Assembly (NCBI GenBank): GCA_021199695.1
Contig: JAJQHP010000262.1
Location: forward strand, 1 to 5,459
Direction: 5' to 3'
Origin: Clostridiales bacterium
GTDB lineage: Bacteria > Bacillota > Clostridia > Oscillospirales > Oscillospiraceae
DNA length: 5,459 bases
Shown: one piece after another, positions 1 through 4,953 of the stretch
Position numbering within the stretch: the first letter of the stretch is position 1
Layout: every line of letters starts with the position of its first letter
The notes under the pieces: model-generated
Database searches by the model: none
Told to the model about the DNA's origin: nothing
The model's input: the letters and a program-made list of their open reading frames with translations, nothing else
Translations under genes and position numbers: made by a program

Positions 1-2
1 AG

Positions 3-818
3 TCCTGCGCCCTGGACGGGGTGGAGGCGGAGTATGTCCGGGAGGTGGAGCCGGGAGAGATCGTGGTGGTGGAGCCGCCCGACGAGAAAAACGGTCAGTC
101 CGCCTGCACCGTCCGTTCCATCCGCACCAACTGCCAGGGAATGAGCCATCTGTGCATCTTTGAGTACATCTATTTTGCCCGTCCGGACAGCGTCATCTGC
201 GGCCAGTCGGTCCACGAGGCCCGGCGGAATGCGGGGCGTTTTCTGGCTAAAGAGTCCCCGGTGGAGGCGGACGTGGTCATCGGCGTGCCCGACTCCGGCC
301 TGGACGCCGCCATGGGCTACGCCGCCGAGTCCGGCATTCCCTACGGGGAGGGCTTTGTGAAAAACCGGTACATCGGCCGGACCTTCATCACCCCCAACCA
401 GCAGAGCCGGGAGCAGGCGGTGCGCATCAAGCTGGGCGCCCTCCGGAGCCAGGTGGCGGGGAAGCGGGTGGTCATGATCGACGACTCCATTGTCCGGGGC
501 ACCACCTGCAAGGCCATCATCAGCCTGCTCCGCCAGGCGGGGGCCACGGAGGTGCACATGCGGGTGTCCTCTCCGGAGTTCATCGCCCCCTGCTACTTTG
601 GCACCGACATCCCGGACAAGGAAAAGCTCATCGCCTGTCACTACTCCCTGGAGGAGATCCGGGAGATGACCGGGGCGGATTCCCTGGCCTTTTTGAGCCT
701 GGAGGGGCTGCACCATATCGCCCCGGACGCTCAGTGCGGCTTCTGCGACGGCTGCTTTACCGAGCGGTATCCCATCCCCGCCGGGGAGATCGGCTGCGCC
801 GCGCCGGGGTGCAAGTGA
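3..818 (+). CDS. purF: Amidophosphoribosyltransferase (PurF), 3' part only
   Basis: First committed step of purine synthesis in the cytosol: PRPP plus glutamine gives 5-phosphoribosylamine. The reading frame is open from the window edge (SCALDGVEAEYVREVEPGEI), so the start, catalytic Cys and most of the N-terminal glutaminase domain lie outside; the GTG at 21 is internal. The 271 residues present are somewhat over half of a usual ~470-residue PurF. The PRPP-binding loop VVMIDDSIVRGTT is at 468-506. Cysteines fit the 4Fe-4S ligands of the Bacillus-type enzyme: one in HLCIFEYIYFARPDS (153-155), one in APCYFGTD (591-593) and the C-terminal CGFCDGCF cluster (735-755). The cluster assignment is from family knowledge. 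The stop is one base before trmO. No purM, purN or other pur gene follows, so this purF sits outside a classical pur operon on its 3' side. Confidence 0.96.
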   Translation, partial: SCALDGVEAEYVREVEPGEIVVVEPPDEKNGQSACTVRSIRTNCQGMSHLCIFEYIYFARPDSVICGQSVHEARRNAGRFLAKESPVEADVVIGVPDSGLDAAMGYAAESGIPYGEGFVKNRYIGRTFITPNQQSREQAVRIKLGALRSQVAGKRVVMIDDSIVRGTTCKAIISLLRQAGATEVHMRVSSPEFIAPCYFGTDIPDKEKLIACHYSLEEIREMTGADSLAFLSLEGLHHIAPDAQCGFCDGCFTERYPIPAGEIGCAAPGCK

Positions 819-819
819 G

Positions 820-1536
820 ATGAAGGAGCAGACATCGGCGGAGGAATTCCCCGTCAAAATCATCGCCCGCATCCACACGGATTTCTCCACCAAGTTCGGC
901 GTCCCCCGGCAGAGCGGCCTGGTGGACGCCCTGCGGGGAGAGATCGTCTTTGAGCCGGAGTACCGGAATCCGGACGCCCTCCGGGGCATCGAGGGGTTCT
1001 CCCACCTGTGGCTCATCTGGCAGTTCAGCAGGGCGGTCCGTTCCCGGTGGAGCCCCACGGTGCGCCCGCCCCGGCTGGGAGGCAACGAGACCATGGGGGT
1101 CTTTGCCACCCGCTCCCCCTACCGCCCCAACCCCATCGGGTTGTCGGTGGTGAAGCTGGTGTCGGTGGAGAACCGCCCGGGGACAGGCCCGGTGCTGGTG
1201 GTCTCCGGGGCCGATCTGATGGACGGGACCCCCATTTTGGACATCAAGCCCTATCTCCCCTATGCCGACTGCCGCCCGGAGGCCACCGGGGGCTTCACCG
1301 ACCAGGTGGCCCGGCGGACGCTGGAGGTGGATTTCCCGGAACCGCTGCTGGAGCGCATCCCCCCGGAGAAGCGGGAAGCGGTCATCGGCGTACTGGCCCA
1401 GGACCCCCGCCCTGCCTATCAGAGCGACCCTGACCGCCGCTACGGTCTGACCTTCGCAGACCGGGACGTGCGGTTCACCGTGGAGGGGGATACCCTGACG
1501 GTGGTGGAAGTGGTCTCAGGACCGGAAAAAGAATAA
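820..1536 (+). CDS. trmO: tRNA (N6-threonylcarbamoyladenosine(37)-N6)-methyltransferase TrmO
   Basis: TrmO (formerly YaeB/TsaA) uses S-adenosylmethionine to methylate t6A37 to m6t6A in the anticodon loop of threonine tRNA, tuning decoding. The 238-residue product matches the E. coli enzyme length (about 235). Family motifs appear in order: GFSHLWLIW at residues 59-67, the signature from RPPRLGGNE through MGVFATRSPYRPNPIG at 82-107, GADLMDGTPILDIKPYLPYAD at 130-150 and the C-terminal DPRPAYQSDPDRRYG around 195-209. Both the beta-barrel SAM domain and the smaller C-terminal domain are therefore present. The ATG lies in TGAGATG, one base after the purF stop; the only Shine-Dalgarno-like stretch is a weak GGGGTG at 805-810, so translation probably depends on ribosomes finishing purF. 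Assignment to this family is secure; the exact tRNA target is inferred. Confidence 0.95.
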   Translation: MKEQTSAEEFPVKIIARIHTDFSTKFGVPRQSGLVDALRGEIVFEPEYRNPDALRGIEGFSHLWLIWQFSRAVRSRWSPTVRPPRLGGNETMGVFATRSPYRPNPIGLSVVKLVSVENRPGTGPVLVVSGADLMDGTPILDIKPYLPYADCRPEATGGFTDQVARRTLEVDFPEPLLERIPPEKREAVIGVLAQDPRPAYQSDPDRRYGLTFADRDVRFTVEGDTLTVVEVVSGPEKE

Positions 1537-1566
1537 AATGAGTGGGCCAGGCTTTCGCCTGCCCAC
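1526..1566 (-). terminator. Rho-independent terminator for icd, overlapping the trmO 3' end
   Basis: Read leftward, GTGGGCAGGC pairs with GCCTGGCCCAC (one bulged base) around a GAAA tetraloop, followed by CATTTTATTCTTTTT. The GNRA loop and the T-rich tail exist only on the minus strand, so this is probably the terminator of icd. The T tract lies in the last codons and stop of trmO. A few extra A-T pairs could extend the stem to 1536/1572. Confidence 0.75.
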
Positions 1567-1580
1567 CCATTTCTGTAAGA

Positions 1581-1631
1581 CAGTTGCCACGCCACCGGCC
1601 CAGAGCCGGACGGCGTGGCAACTGATGTTTT
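1581..1631 (+). terminator. Rho-independent terminator for purF-trmO, ending at the icd stop
   Basis: A perfect 13-bp outer stem (CAGTTGCCACGCC at 1581-1593 with GGCGTGGCAACTG at 1612-1624) encloses, after a small asymmetric internal loop, a 5-bp CCGGC/GCCGG stem with loop CCAGA. It is followed by ATGTTTTTA on the plus strand, so it most likely ends the purF-trmO transcript. On the minus strand it follows directly after the icd stop but lacks a good T tract. Confidence 0.75.
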
Positions 1632-2845
1632 TATCCCAGCTTCTGCTCCAGCCGCTGCCGGATGGCGCGGAGGAATTCCAGAGAGCTGACCTTCCGGGCG
1701 GGGGCATCCCCCTCCCACATGGCGCACAGGTCGCCGGTCATGACGCCGGACTCGATGGTTTCAATGGTGGCGGCCTCCAGGGCGTCGGCGTAGACCCCCA
1801 GAGCGTCCAGCCCGTCCAGCTCGCCCCGCTTCCGAAGCGCGCCGGACCAGGCGTAGAGGGTGGCCACCGGGTTGGTGGAGGTCTCCTCCCCCTTGAGATA
1901 CTTGTAATAGTGGCGGGTGACGGTGCCGTGGGCGGCCTCATACTCGTAGTTCCCCTCCGGGGAGACGAGGACGGAGGTCATCATGGCCAGGGAGCCGAAG
2001 GCGGTAGAGACCATGTCGCTCATCACGTCGCCGTCGTAGTTCTTGCAGGCCCAGATGAAGCCGCCCCTGGAGCGGATGACCCGGGCCACGGCGTCGTCGA
2101 TGAGGGTATAGAAATAGGTGATGCCCGCCGCCTCGAACCGGGCCTGATACTCCGCCTCAAAGATCTCCTGGAAGATGTCCTTGAAGGTGTGGTCATACTG
2201 CTTGGAGATGGTGTCCTTGGTGGAGAACCACAGATCCTGCCGGGTGTCCAGGGCGTACTGGAAGCAGGAGCGGGCGAAGGAGCGGATGGAGCTGTCCTTG
2301 TTGAACTGCCCCTGGAGGACGCCGGGACACTCGAAGTCGTAGACCGTCTCCCGGAAGGAGGCGCCGTCCTCGCCGGTGTAGACCAGCTCCGCCTTGCCGG
2401 GGCCGGGGACCCGGTATTCCGTGGCCTTGTACACGTCGCCAAAGGCGTGACGGGCGATGGTGATGGGGGCCTTCCATGTCTTGACCACCGGGGAGATGCC
2501 CTTGACCATGATAGGGGAGCGGAACACGGTGCCGTCCAGGATGGCCCGGATGGTGCCGTTGGGGCTCTTCCACATCTGAGAGAGGTTGTACTCCTTCACC
2601 CGCTGGGCGTTGGGGGTGATGGTGGCGCACTTCACCGCTACGCCGTACTTCTTGTTGGCGTTGGCGGCGTCGATGGTCACCTGGTCCTTCGTCTCCTCCC
2701 GGTGCACCAGGCCCAGGTCGTAATACTCCGTTTTCAGCTCCACAAAGGGGAGGATCAGCTCGTCCTTGATCTGCTTCCACAGGATACGGGTCATTTCGTC
2801 CCCGTCCATCTCCACCAGGGGAGTGGTCATTTTGATCTTTTCCAT
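1631..2845 (-). CDS. icd: NADP-dependent isocitrate dehydrogenase, eukaryote-like homodimeric type
   Basis: Oxidatively decarboxylates isocitrate to 2-oxoglutarate, making NADPH in the cytosol; in anaerobes this usually feeds glutamate synthesis. The 404-residue product aligns along its length with human IDH1/IDH2 rather than E. coli Icd: VEMDGDEMTRI near residue 11, KCATITPNAQRV, WKSPNGTIR (92-100), RHAFGDVY (132-139), FIWACKNYDGDV (263-274) and AAHGTVTRHY. Equivalents of the substrate-binding IDH1 residues are intact: Ser94, Arg100, Arg109, Arg132, Tyr139 and Lys210 (IDH1 Lys212); the metal-binding aspartates are at 250, 273 and 277. Arg311-His312 match the pair that recognises the NADP 2'-phosphate. 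The ATG at 2845 was chosen over an upstream TTG (2926) because it has a GAGGG site six bases away and gives the family N terminus. No citrate synthase or aconitase gene is visible nearby. Confidence 0.96.
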   Translation of the reverse strand: MEKIKMTTPLVEMDGDEMTRILWKQIKDELILPFVELKTEYYDLGLVHREETKDQVTIDAANANKKYGVAVKCATITPNAQRVKEYNLSQMWKSPNGTIRAILDGTVFRSPIMVKGISPVVKTWKAPITIARHAFGDVYKATEYRVPGPGKAELVYTGEDGASFRETVYDFECPGVLQGQFNKDSSIRSFARSCFQYALDTRQDLWFSTKDTISKQYDHTFKDIFQEIFEAEYQARFEAAGITYFYTLIDDAVARVIRSRGGFIWACKNYDGDVMSDMVSTAFGSLAMMTSVLVSPEGNYEYEAAHGTVTRHYYKYLKGEETSTNPVATLYAWSGALRKRGELDGLDALGVYADALEAATIETIESGVMTGDLCAMWEGDAPARKVSSLEFLRAIRQRLEQKLG

Positions 2846-2851
2846 GAGGCG

Positions 2852-2856
2852 CCCTC
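2852..2856 (-). promoter_or_regulatory. Ribosome binding site of icd
   Basis: GAGGG on the minus strand, six bases before the ATG at 2845. It fixes that ATG as the start. The 27 extra upstream codons that stay open in the same frame would run back across the predicted promoter. Confidence 0.7.
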
Positions 2857-2896
2857 GCTTTCGACAGGACAACTGCCTGTTCTTTATTTCTTTACC

Positions 2897-2926
2897 AGTA
2901 TAGCGTAAAAAAAGTAGCCGCTGCAA
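2897..2926 (-). promoter_or_regulatory. Probable sigma-A promoter of icd
   Basis: On the minus strand TTGCAG (2926-2921) is followed after 18 bases by TATACT (2902-2897), one mismatch from the -10 consensus; the spacer contains a run of seven T. The -35 matches consensus in only three positions. Transcription would start near 2890, leaving a leader of about 45 bases with a 5-bp ACAGG/CCTGT hairpin and the RBS. I see no operator or riboswitch. Confidence 0.5.
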
Positions 2927-2940
2927 TGGTCAGCTGTGAC

Positions 2941-2959
2941 AAAATCCGGTTTTCTCCGG
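2941..2959 (-). terminator. Possible weak terminator after the PanE-family gene
   Basis: CCGG, a six-base AGAAAA loop and CCGG form a 4-bp stem followed on the minus strand by ATTTTG, about 22 bases after the stop at 2981. The stem is short, so some read-through into icd is possible. Confidence 0.3.
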
Positions 2960-2980
2960 CCTGTTTCGTGAACGGTCAGG

Positions 2981-3931
2981 TCAGTAATTGGCCTCCATGC
3001 CCCGGATGAGCCGGTAGAGCATGGTGTTGACCGGGGTGGGGACGCCGTGCGCCCGTCCCAGCTCCAGAATGACCCCGGTGAGGGTGGCGATCTCGGTGGG
3101 GCGTTTCGCTTGAATGTCCTGGAGAGTGGAGGCGTGGTGGTGGTAGGTGTCCGGCAGCAGCTTTCCGTAGAACTCCTGCCGGTAGCTGCCGCTGTCCGGC
3201 CAGAAGGTGGCGTAGCCTGCGGCGTCCATGACGGCAAAAATCTCGTCCATCACATCGTCCATAATGGCCCTCGTCTCCGGACACTCTCCCAGTGCGCCGT
3301 AGTGTACCCCCAGCACCGCACCCAGGGGATTCAAGGCGCAGTTGTAGAGCATCTTGGCCCACAGGGCCCTGTCCACCTCATTGCTGGCCCGGGCGGGGAG
3401 ACCGCTCTCCCGAATGGCGGCGGCCAGGGGCTCCATGGGGGCGCAGTCCAGTCCGCAGAGGCTCCCCAGCAGCACCGGGGCGGTGTGGACGGTGATATTG
3501 CTGACATTGGGGGCGGTGCGCTCAAAGCCGGTGATGACCCGGGCGTTCCACACCTGCTCCGGAGAGAAGAAGCGGCGATAGGGCCGGTCGTTTCCCCAGC
3601 CGTTCTGGAGGATGACCAGCCTGCCCTGGGGCTTCAAAATCTCCCGGTGAGTGTCCAGATTGCGGCTGATGTCGTCGTTGGCCAGGGCCTTGGCGCAGAT
3701 GAGGATATAGTCGAATCGCCCCGGTTCAAAGGCGGCGTAGTCCGATTCCACCCGCACCTGTGATGGGGAAATGTGTACCTCCCCGAACAGCCCGGTGCGG
3801 TGGACGCCGCCGGAGCGGATGGCCTCCAGAGTTGCGCCCCGGGCGAAGAAGGAGACCTGCTGCCCAACGCTTGCCAGCCCGGCGCCCAGGGCGATACCGA
3901 TGGCCCCGGCCCCAACGATGAGAATTTCCAT
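2981..3931 (-). CDS. panE: 2-dehydropantoate 2-reductase (ketopantoate reductase) family protein, PanE-like
   Basis: Family role: NADPH-dependent reduction of ketopantoate to pantoate for pantothenate and CoA synthesis, in the cytosol. The 316 residues show a Rossmann dinucleotide site at the very N terminus (MEILIVGAGAIG, Gly7/Gly9/Gly12), CAK at 79-81, LQNG at 108-111, the hinge motif LWAKMLYNCALNPLGA (190-205) with probable catalytic Lys193, and Glu280 in KRPTEIATLTGV, which corresponds to the pantoate-binding glutamate of E. coli PanE. ATG 3931 is preferred because GAGGG lies eight bases before it and it begins the Rossmann strand. An in-frame ATG at 3976 would precede the predicted transcript. 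No panB, panC or panD is adjacent, and this family includes paralogues acting on other 2-oxo acids, so the substrate is less certain than the fold. Confidence 0.85.
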   Translation of the reverse strand: MEILIVGAGAIGIALGAGLASVGQQVSFFARGATLEAIRSGGVHRTGLFGEVHISPSQVRVESDYAAFEPGRFDYILICAKALANDDISRNLDTHREILKPQGRLVILQNGWGNDRPYRRFFSPEQVWNARVITGFERTAPNVSNITVHTAPVLLGSLCGLDCAPMEPLAAAIRESGLPARASNEVDRALWAKMLYNCALNPLGAVLGVHYGALGECPETRAIMDDVMDEIFAVMDAAGYATFWPDSGSYRQEFYGKLLPDTYHHHASTLQDIQAKRPTEIATLTGVILELGRAHGVPTPVNTMLYRLIRGMEANY

Positions 3932-3964
3932 GGTGCGTTCCCTCGTTTCCTGTGAACTGTCACC

Positions 3965-3993
3965 ATTATATTGCATTTTCTGCCTCTCTGCAA
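3965..3993 (-). promoter_or_regulatory. Probable sigma-A promoter of the PanE-family gene
   Basis: On the minus strand TTGCAG (3993-3988), a 17-base spacer and a perfect TATAAT (3970-3965) lie over the last codons and stop of the upstream 231-codon gene. Transcription would start near 3958, giving a leader of about 27 bases that holds the GAGGG site at 3940-3944 and the ATG at 3931. The -35 hexamer is identical to that of the icd promoter. Confidence 0.6.
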
Positions 3994-4661
3994 GCCCTCT
4001 CCTCCGGCAGGCACAGCACCTCCCCCACGGGCAGCCGCCCTGCGTCCAGCAGCGCCGCCAGCACCGGGAGGGACGGGCACCCGTCAGGCAGGGTCAGGCC
4101 GGGCAGCTCCAGCCGCCAGCTGCCCATGGACGGGTCCTCGTCCCCCAGAGGAAAGAAGCCGGGCCGCCACTGTCCCGGGAGAAAGGAGAGGGTCGCCGCC
4201 GCCCCGCCCTCCACCAGGGGGACGCCCAGCTCCTGTTGTAAATTCCAGCAGAAGGTCTCCTGCCGGAGCAGGGAGAGGGACAGGGCCTTGACCTCCCGGG
4301 CCAGGGCCTGACAGGTGCGGAGATAGCTCCGGGTCATCCGGTCGCCCCGGACGGCCACCACCGACCGGCAGGGCTCCAGCCCCCGCTGCCGGAGGTCGGC
4401 CAGGATCAGAGGGGCCGCCACCGCCTGCCACAGGCTGCGGGTGTGTACCATGGGATAACAGGGAACGAGGGGACAGGGGGACAGCAGACGGCGGCAGCCT
4501 GCCTCTTCCAGTTCGTCCAGCCCCTTCGCCATCCGCCGCCGGGCCAGTGGGCTTCCTGGCGAGCCGGGGAGCCGGGCCTCCCAGACGGCCAGCCCCAGAA
4601 TGTTGTGGGCGGTCAACCGTACCCGATGACCATGCCCTGCAAAGTGCAGATATCCAACCAA
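3966..4661 (-). CDS. Hypothetical protein, 231 residues, cysteine-rich, family not recognised
   Basis: I do not recognise this product. Coding is supported by a full GGAGGTGA site six bases before a TTG start, by an uninterrupted frame ending 34 bases before the PanE-family ATG, and by a protein with a sensible soluble composition. There is no signal peptide or clear membrane segment. It has nine cysteines, including CPLVPC at 63-68 next to the Cys at 56. Residues about 100-150 (SVVAVRGD, a helix with RTCQALAREV, KALSLSLL, a second helix, then ELGVPLVEG) read like alternating beta-alpha units of a Rossmann-like domain; this is a guess from pattern, not a family match. The part from about 165 onward is Pro/Gly/Leu-rich and ends LPEERACREAENAI. 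Same orientation as the gene after it, with which it may be partly co-transcribed. Confidence 0.72.
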   Translation of the reverse strand: MVGYLHFAGHGHRVRLTAHNILGLAVWEARLPGSPGSPLARRRMAKGLDELEEAGCRRLLSPCPLVPCYPMVHTRSLWQAVAAPLILADLRQRGLEPCRSVVAVRGDRMTRSYLRTCQALAREVKALSLSLLRQETFCWNLQQELGVPLVEGGAAATLSFLPGQWRPGFFPLGDEDPSMGSWRLELPGLTLPDGCPSLPVLAALLDAGRLPVGEVLCLPEERACREAENAI

Positions 4662-4667
4662 CGCAGT

Positions 4668-4675
4668 TCACCTCC
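4668..4675 (-). promoter_or_regulatory. Strong ribosome binding site deciding a TTG start
   Basis: GGAGGTGA on the minus strand, a full-length Shine-Dalgarno, lies six bases before TTG 4661. There is no in-frame ATG near the N terminus, so this site makes TTG the likely start. I found no convincing -35/-10 pair between this site and the hairpin at 4715-4750. Confidence 0.75.
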
Positions 4676-4704
4676 GGTAAAGGGTATGCGCCGGAGGAAA
4701 GGTT

Positions 4705-4750
4705 TAGAACAGAAAATGGGCTGCCCGGTCATCAGACCGGACAGCCCACG
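4705..4750 (-). terminator. Terminator-like hairpin (copy 1) with T-rich tail
   Basis: Read leftward, the copy 1 hairpin (6 + 6 bp, ATCA/TGAT loop) is followed immediately by ATTTTCTGTTCT. This fits a rho-independent terminator for transcripts arriving from clpB, before the unrecognised gene. If so, that gene needs its own promoter in the short stretch up to its RBS, which I could not identify. Confidence 0.5.
4716..4750. repeat. 35-bp palindromic repeat, copy 1
   Basis: This copy differs from the copy at 4912-4946 at two of 35 positions. It folds as GGGCTG, one C/A mismatch, CCGGTC, loop ATCA, GACCGG, CAGCCC, so every arm position but one pairs. The two copies start 196 bases apart and bracket a hairpin-rich segment. 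Confidence 0.85.
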
Positions 4751-4806
4751 AGACTGTCAAAAAACCGCCCAAGGCTTCCGCAACAGAGCAGCGGGGGAGC
4801 GGAGGA

Positions 4807-4823
4807 GGGGGCAAAAAGCCCCC
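4807..4823. repeat. GC-rich hairpin GGGGGC-AAAAA-GCCCCC
   Basis: A perfect 6-bp stem with a five-base loop inside the 161-bp segment. There is no T tract directly after it on either strand, so it is not a terminator by itself. Confidence 0.6.
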
Positions 4824-4831
4824 TTCGCGTG

Positions 4832-4874
4832 CAATAAGAAACGATTTTTAGAACTTTTTAAAGTTCAAAAATCG
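4832..4874 (-). terminator. AT-rich hairpin with T-rich tail, possible terminator for clpB
   Basis: CGATTTTT plus GAACTTT (one bulged A at 4850) pairs with AAAGTTC plus AAAAATCG around a two-base TT loop, 15 bp in all at 4842-4874. On the minus strand it is followed by TTTCTTATTG; on the plus strand by TACTCAGC. The tail fits leftward termination downstream of clpB. Confidence 0.5.
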
Positions 4875-4877
4875 TAC

Positions 4878-4911
4878 TCAGCGTGTCAAAAGGGATTTTT
4901 TGACACGCTGA
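4878..4911. repeat. Perfect 14-bp inverted repeat, loop of six
   Basis: TCAGCGTGTCAAAA (4878-4891) and TTTTGACACGCTGA (4898-4911) are exact reverse complements around GGGATT. The right arm is also the right end of the 161-bp segment. The TTGACA strings inside are not followed by -10 boxes at the right distance on either strand. Confidence 0.8.
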
Positions 4912-4946
4912 ATGGGTTGCCCGGTCATCAGGCCGGACAGCCCACG
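4912..4946. repeat. 35-bp palindromic repeat, copy 2, beside the clpB stop
   Basis: Same hairpin as copy 1 with two transitions (T at 4917, G at 4932). Both convert a Watson-Crick pair to G-U in plus-strand RNA but to A-C mismatches in minus-strand RNA. It lies seven bases after the clpB stop and lacks a T tract (ATTCAGCG follows on the minus strand), so it is a poor terminator by itself. Confidence 0.8.
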
Positions 4947-4953
4947 GGGCGTT

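Larger units (their letters stand above)
4751..4911. mobile_element. Possible MITE-like non-coding insertion between two hairpin repeats
   Basis: 161 bp with imperfect inverted ends: AGACTGTCAAAAAA at 4751-4764, and TCAGCGTGTCAAAAAA read inward from 4911. The two ends agree at 12 of 14 aligned positions, including an exact TGTCAAAAAA. Inside are a GC hairpin (4807-4823), an AT-rich hairpin (4842-4874) and a 14-bp hairpin (4878-4911) that includes the right end. It has no plausible ORF, and base composition shifts sharply from G-rich to A/T-rich within it. It lies between the two 35-bp repeats, as if inserted with duplication of a clpB terminator. No transposase is present, so mobility is inference from structure only. 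Confidence 0.4.

Noticed and set aside
1538..2908. 456-codon open frame on the plus strand, antisense to the whole of icd
   Set aside because: The protein is Gly/Val/Asp/Leu-rich, low-complexity and unlike any family. It mirrors GC-rich icd codons, and the ATG lies inside the terminator hairpin region.
2846..2926. N-terminal extension of icd to an upstream TTG (2926)
   Set aside because: The codon lies in the predicted -35 element, has no family counterpart, and ATG 2845 has its own RBS.
3047..3763. 238-codon plus-strand open frame antisense to the PanE-family gene
   Set aside because: Composition is that of a GC-rich shadow frame. The opposite strand encodes a clear Rossmann-fold reductase with motifs in order.
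3932..3976. N-terminal extension of the PanE-family gene to ATG 3976
   Set aside because: An AGAGG six bases upstream makes it conceivable, but the Rossmann strand begins at Met 3931, which has a GAGGG site, and the TATAAT box lies inside the extension.
4084..4671. 195-codon minus-strand frame beginning at GTG 4671
   Set aside because: Its start lies inside the Shine-Dalgarno of the TTG-initiated gene, and the product is Gly/Pro/Arg-rich, as expected for a shifted frame.
4755..4905. Three TTGACA strings that resemble -35 boxes
   Set aside because: Each lies in an inverted repeat, and none has a recognisable -10 hexamer 16-19 bases downstream.
4716..4946. Possible CRISPR array from the two 35-bp palindromic repeats
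   Set aside because: There are only two copies, with a 161-base interval full of hairpins, and no cas genes or leader.
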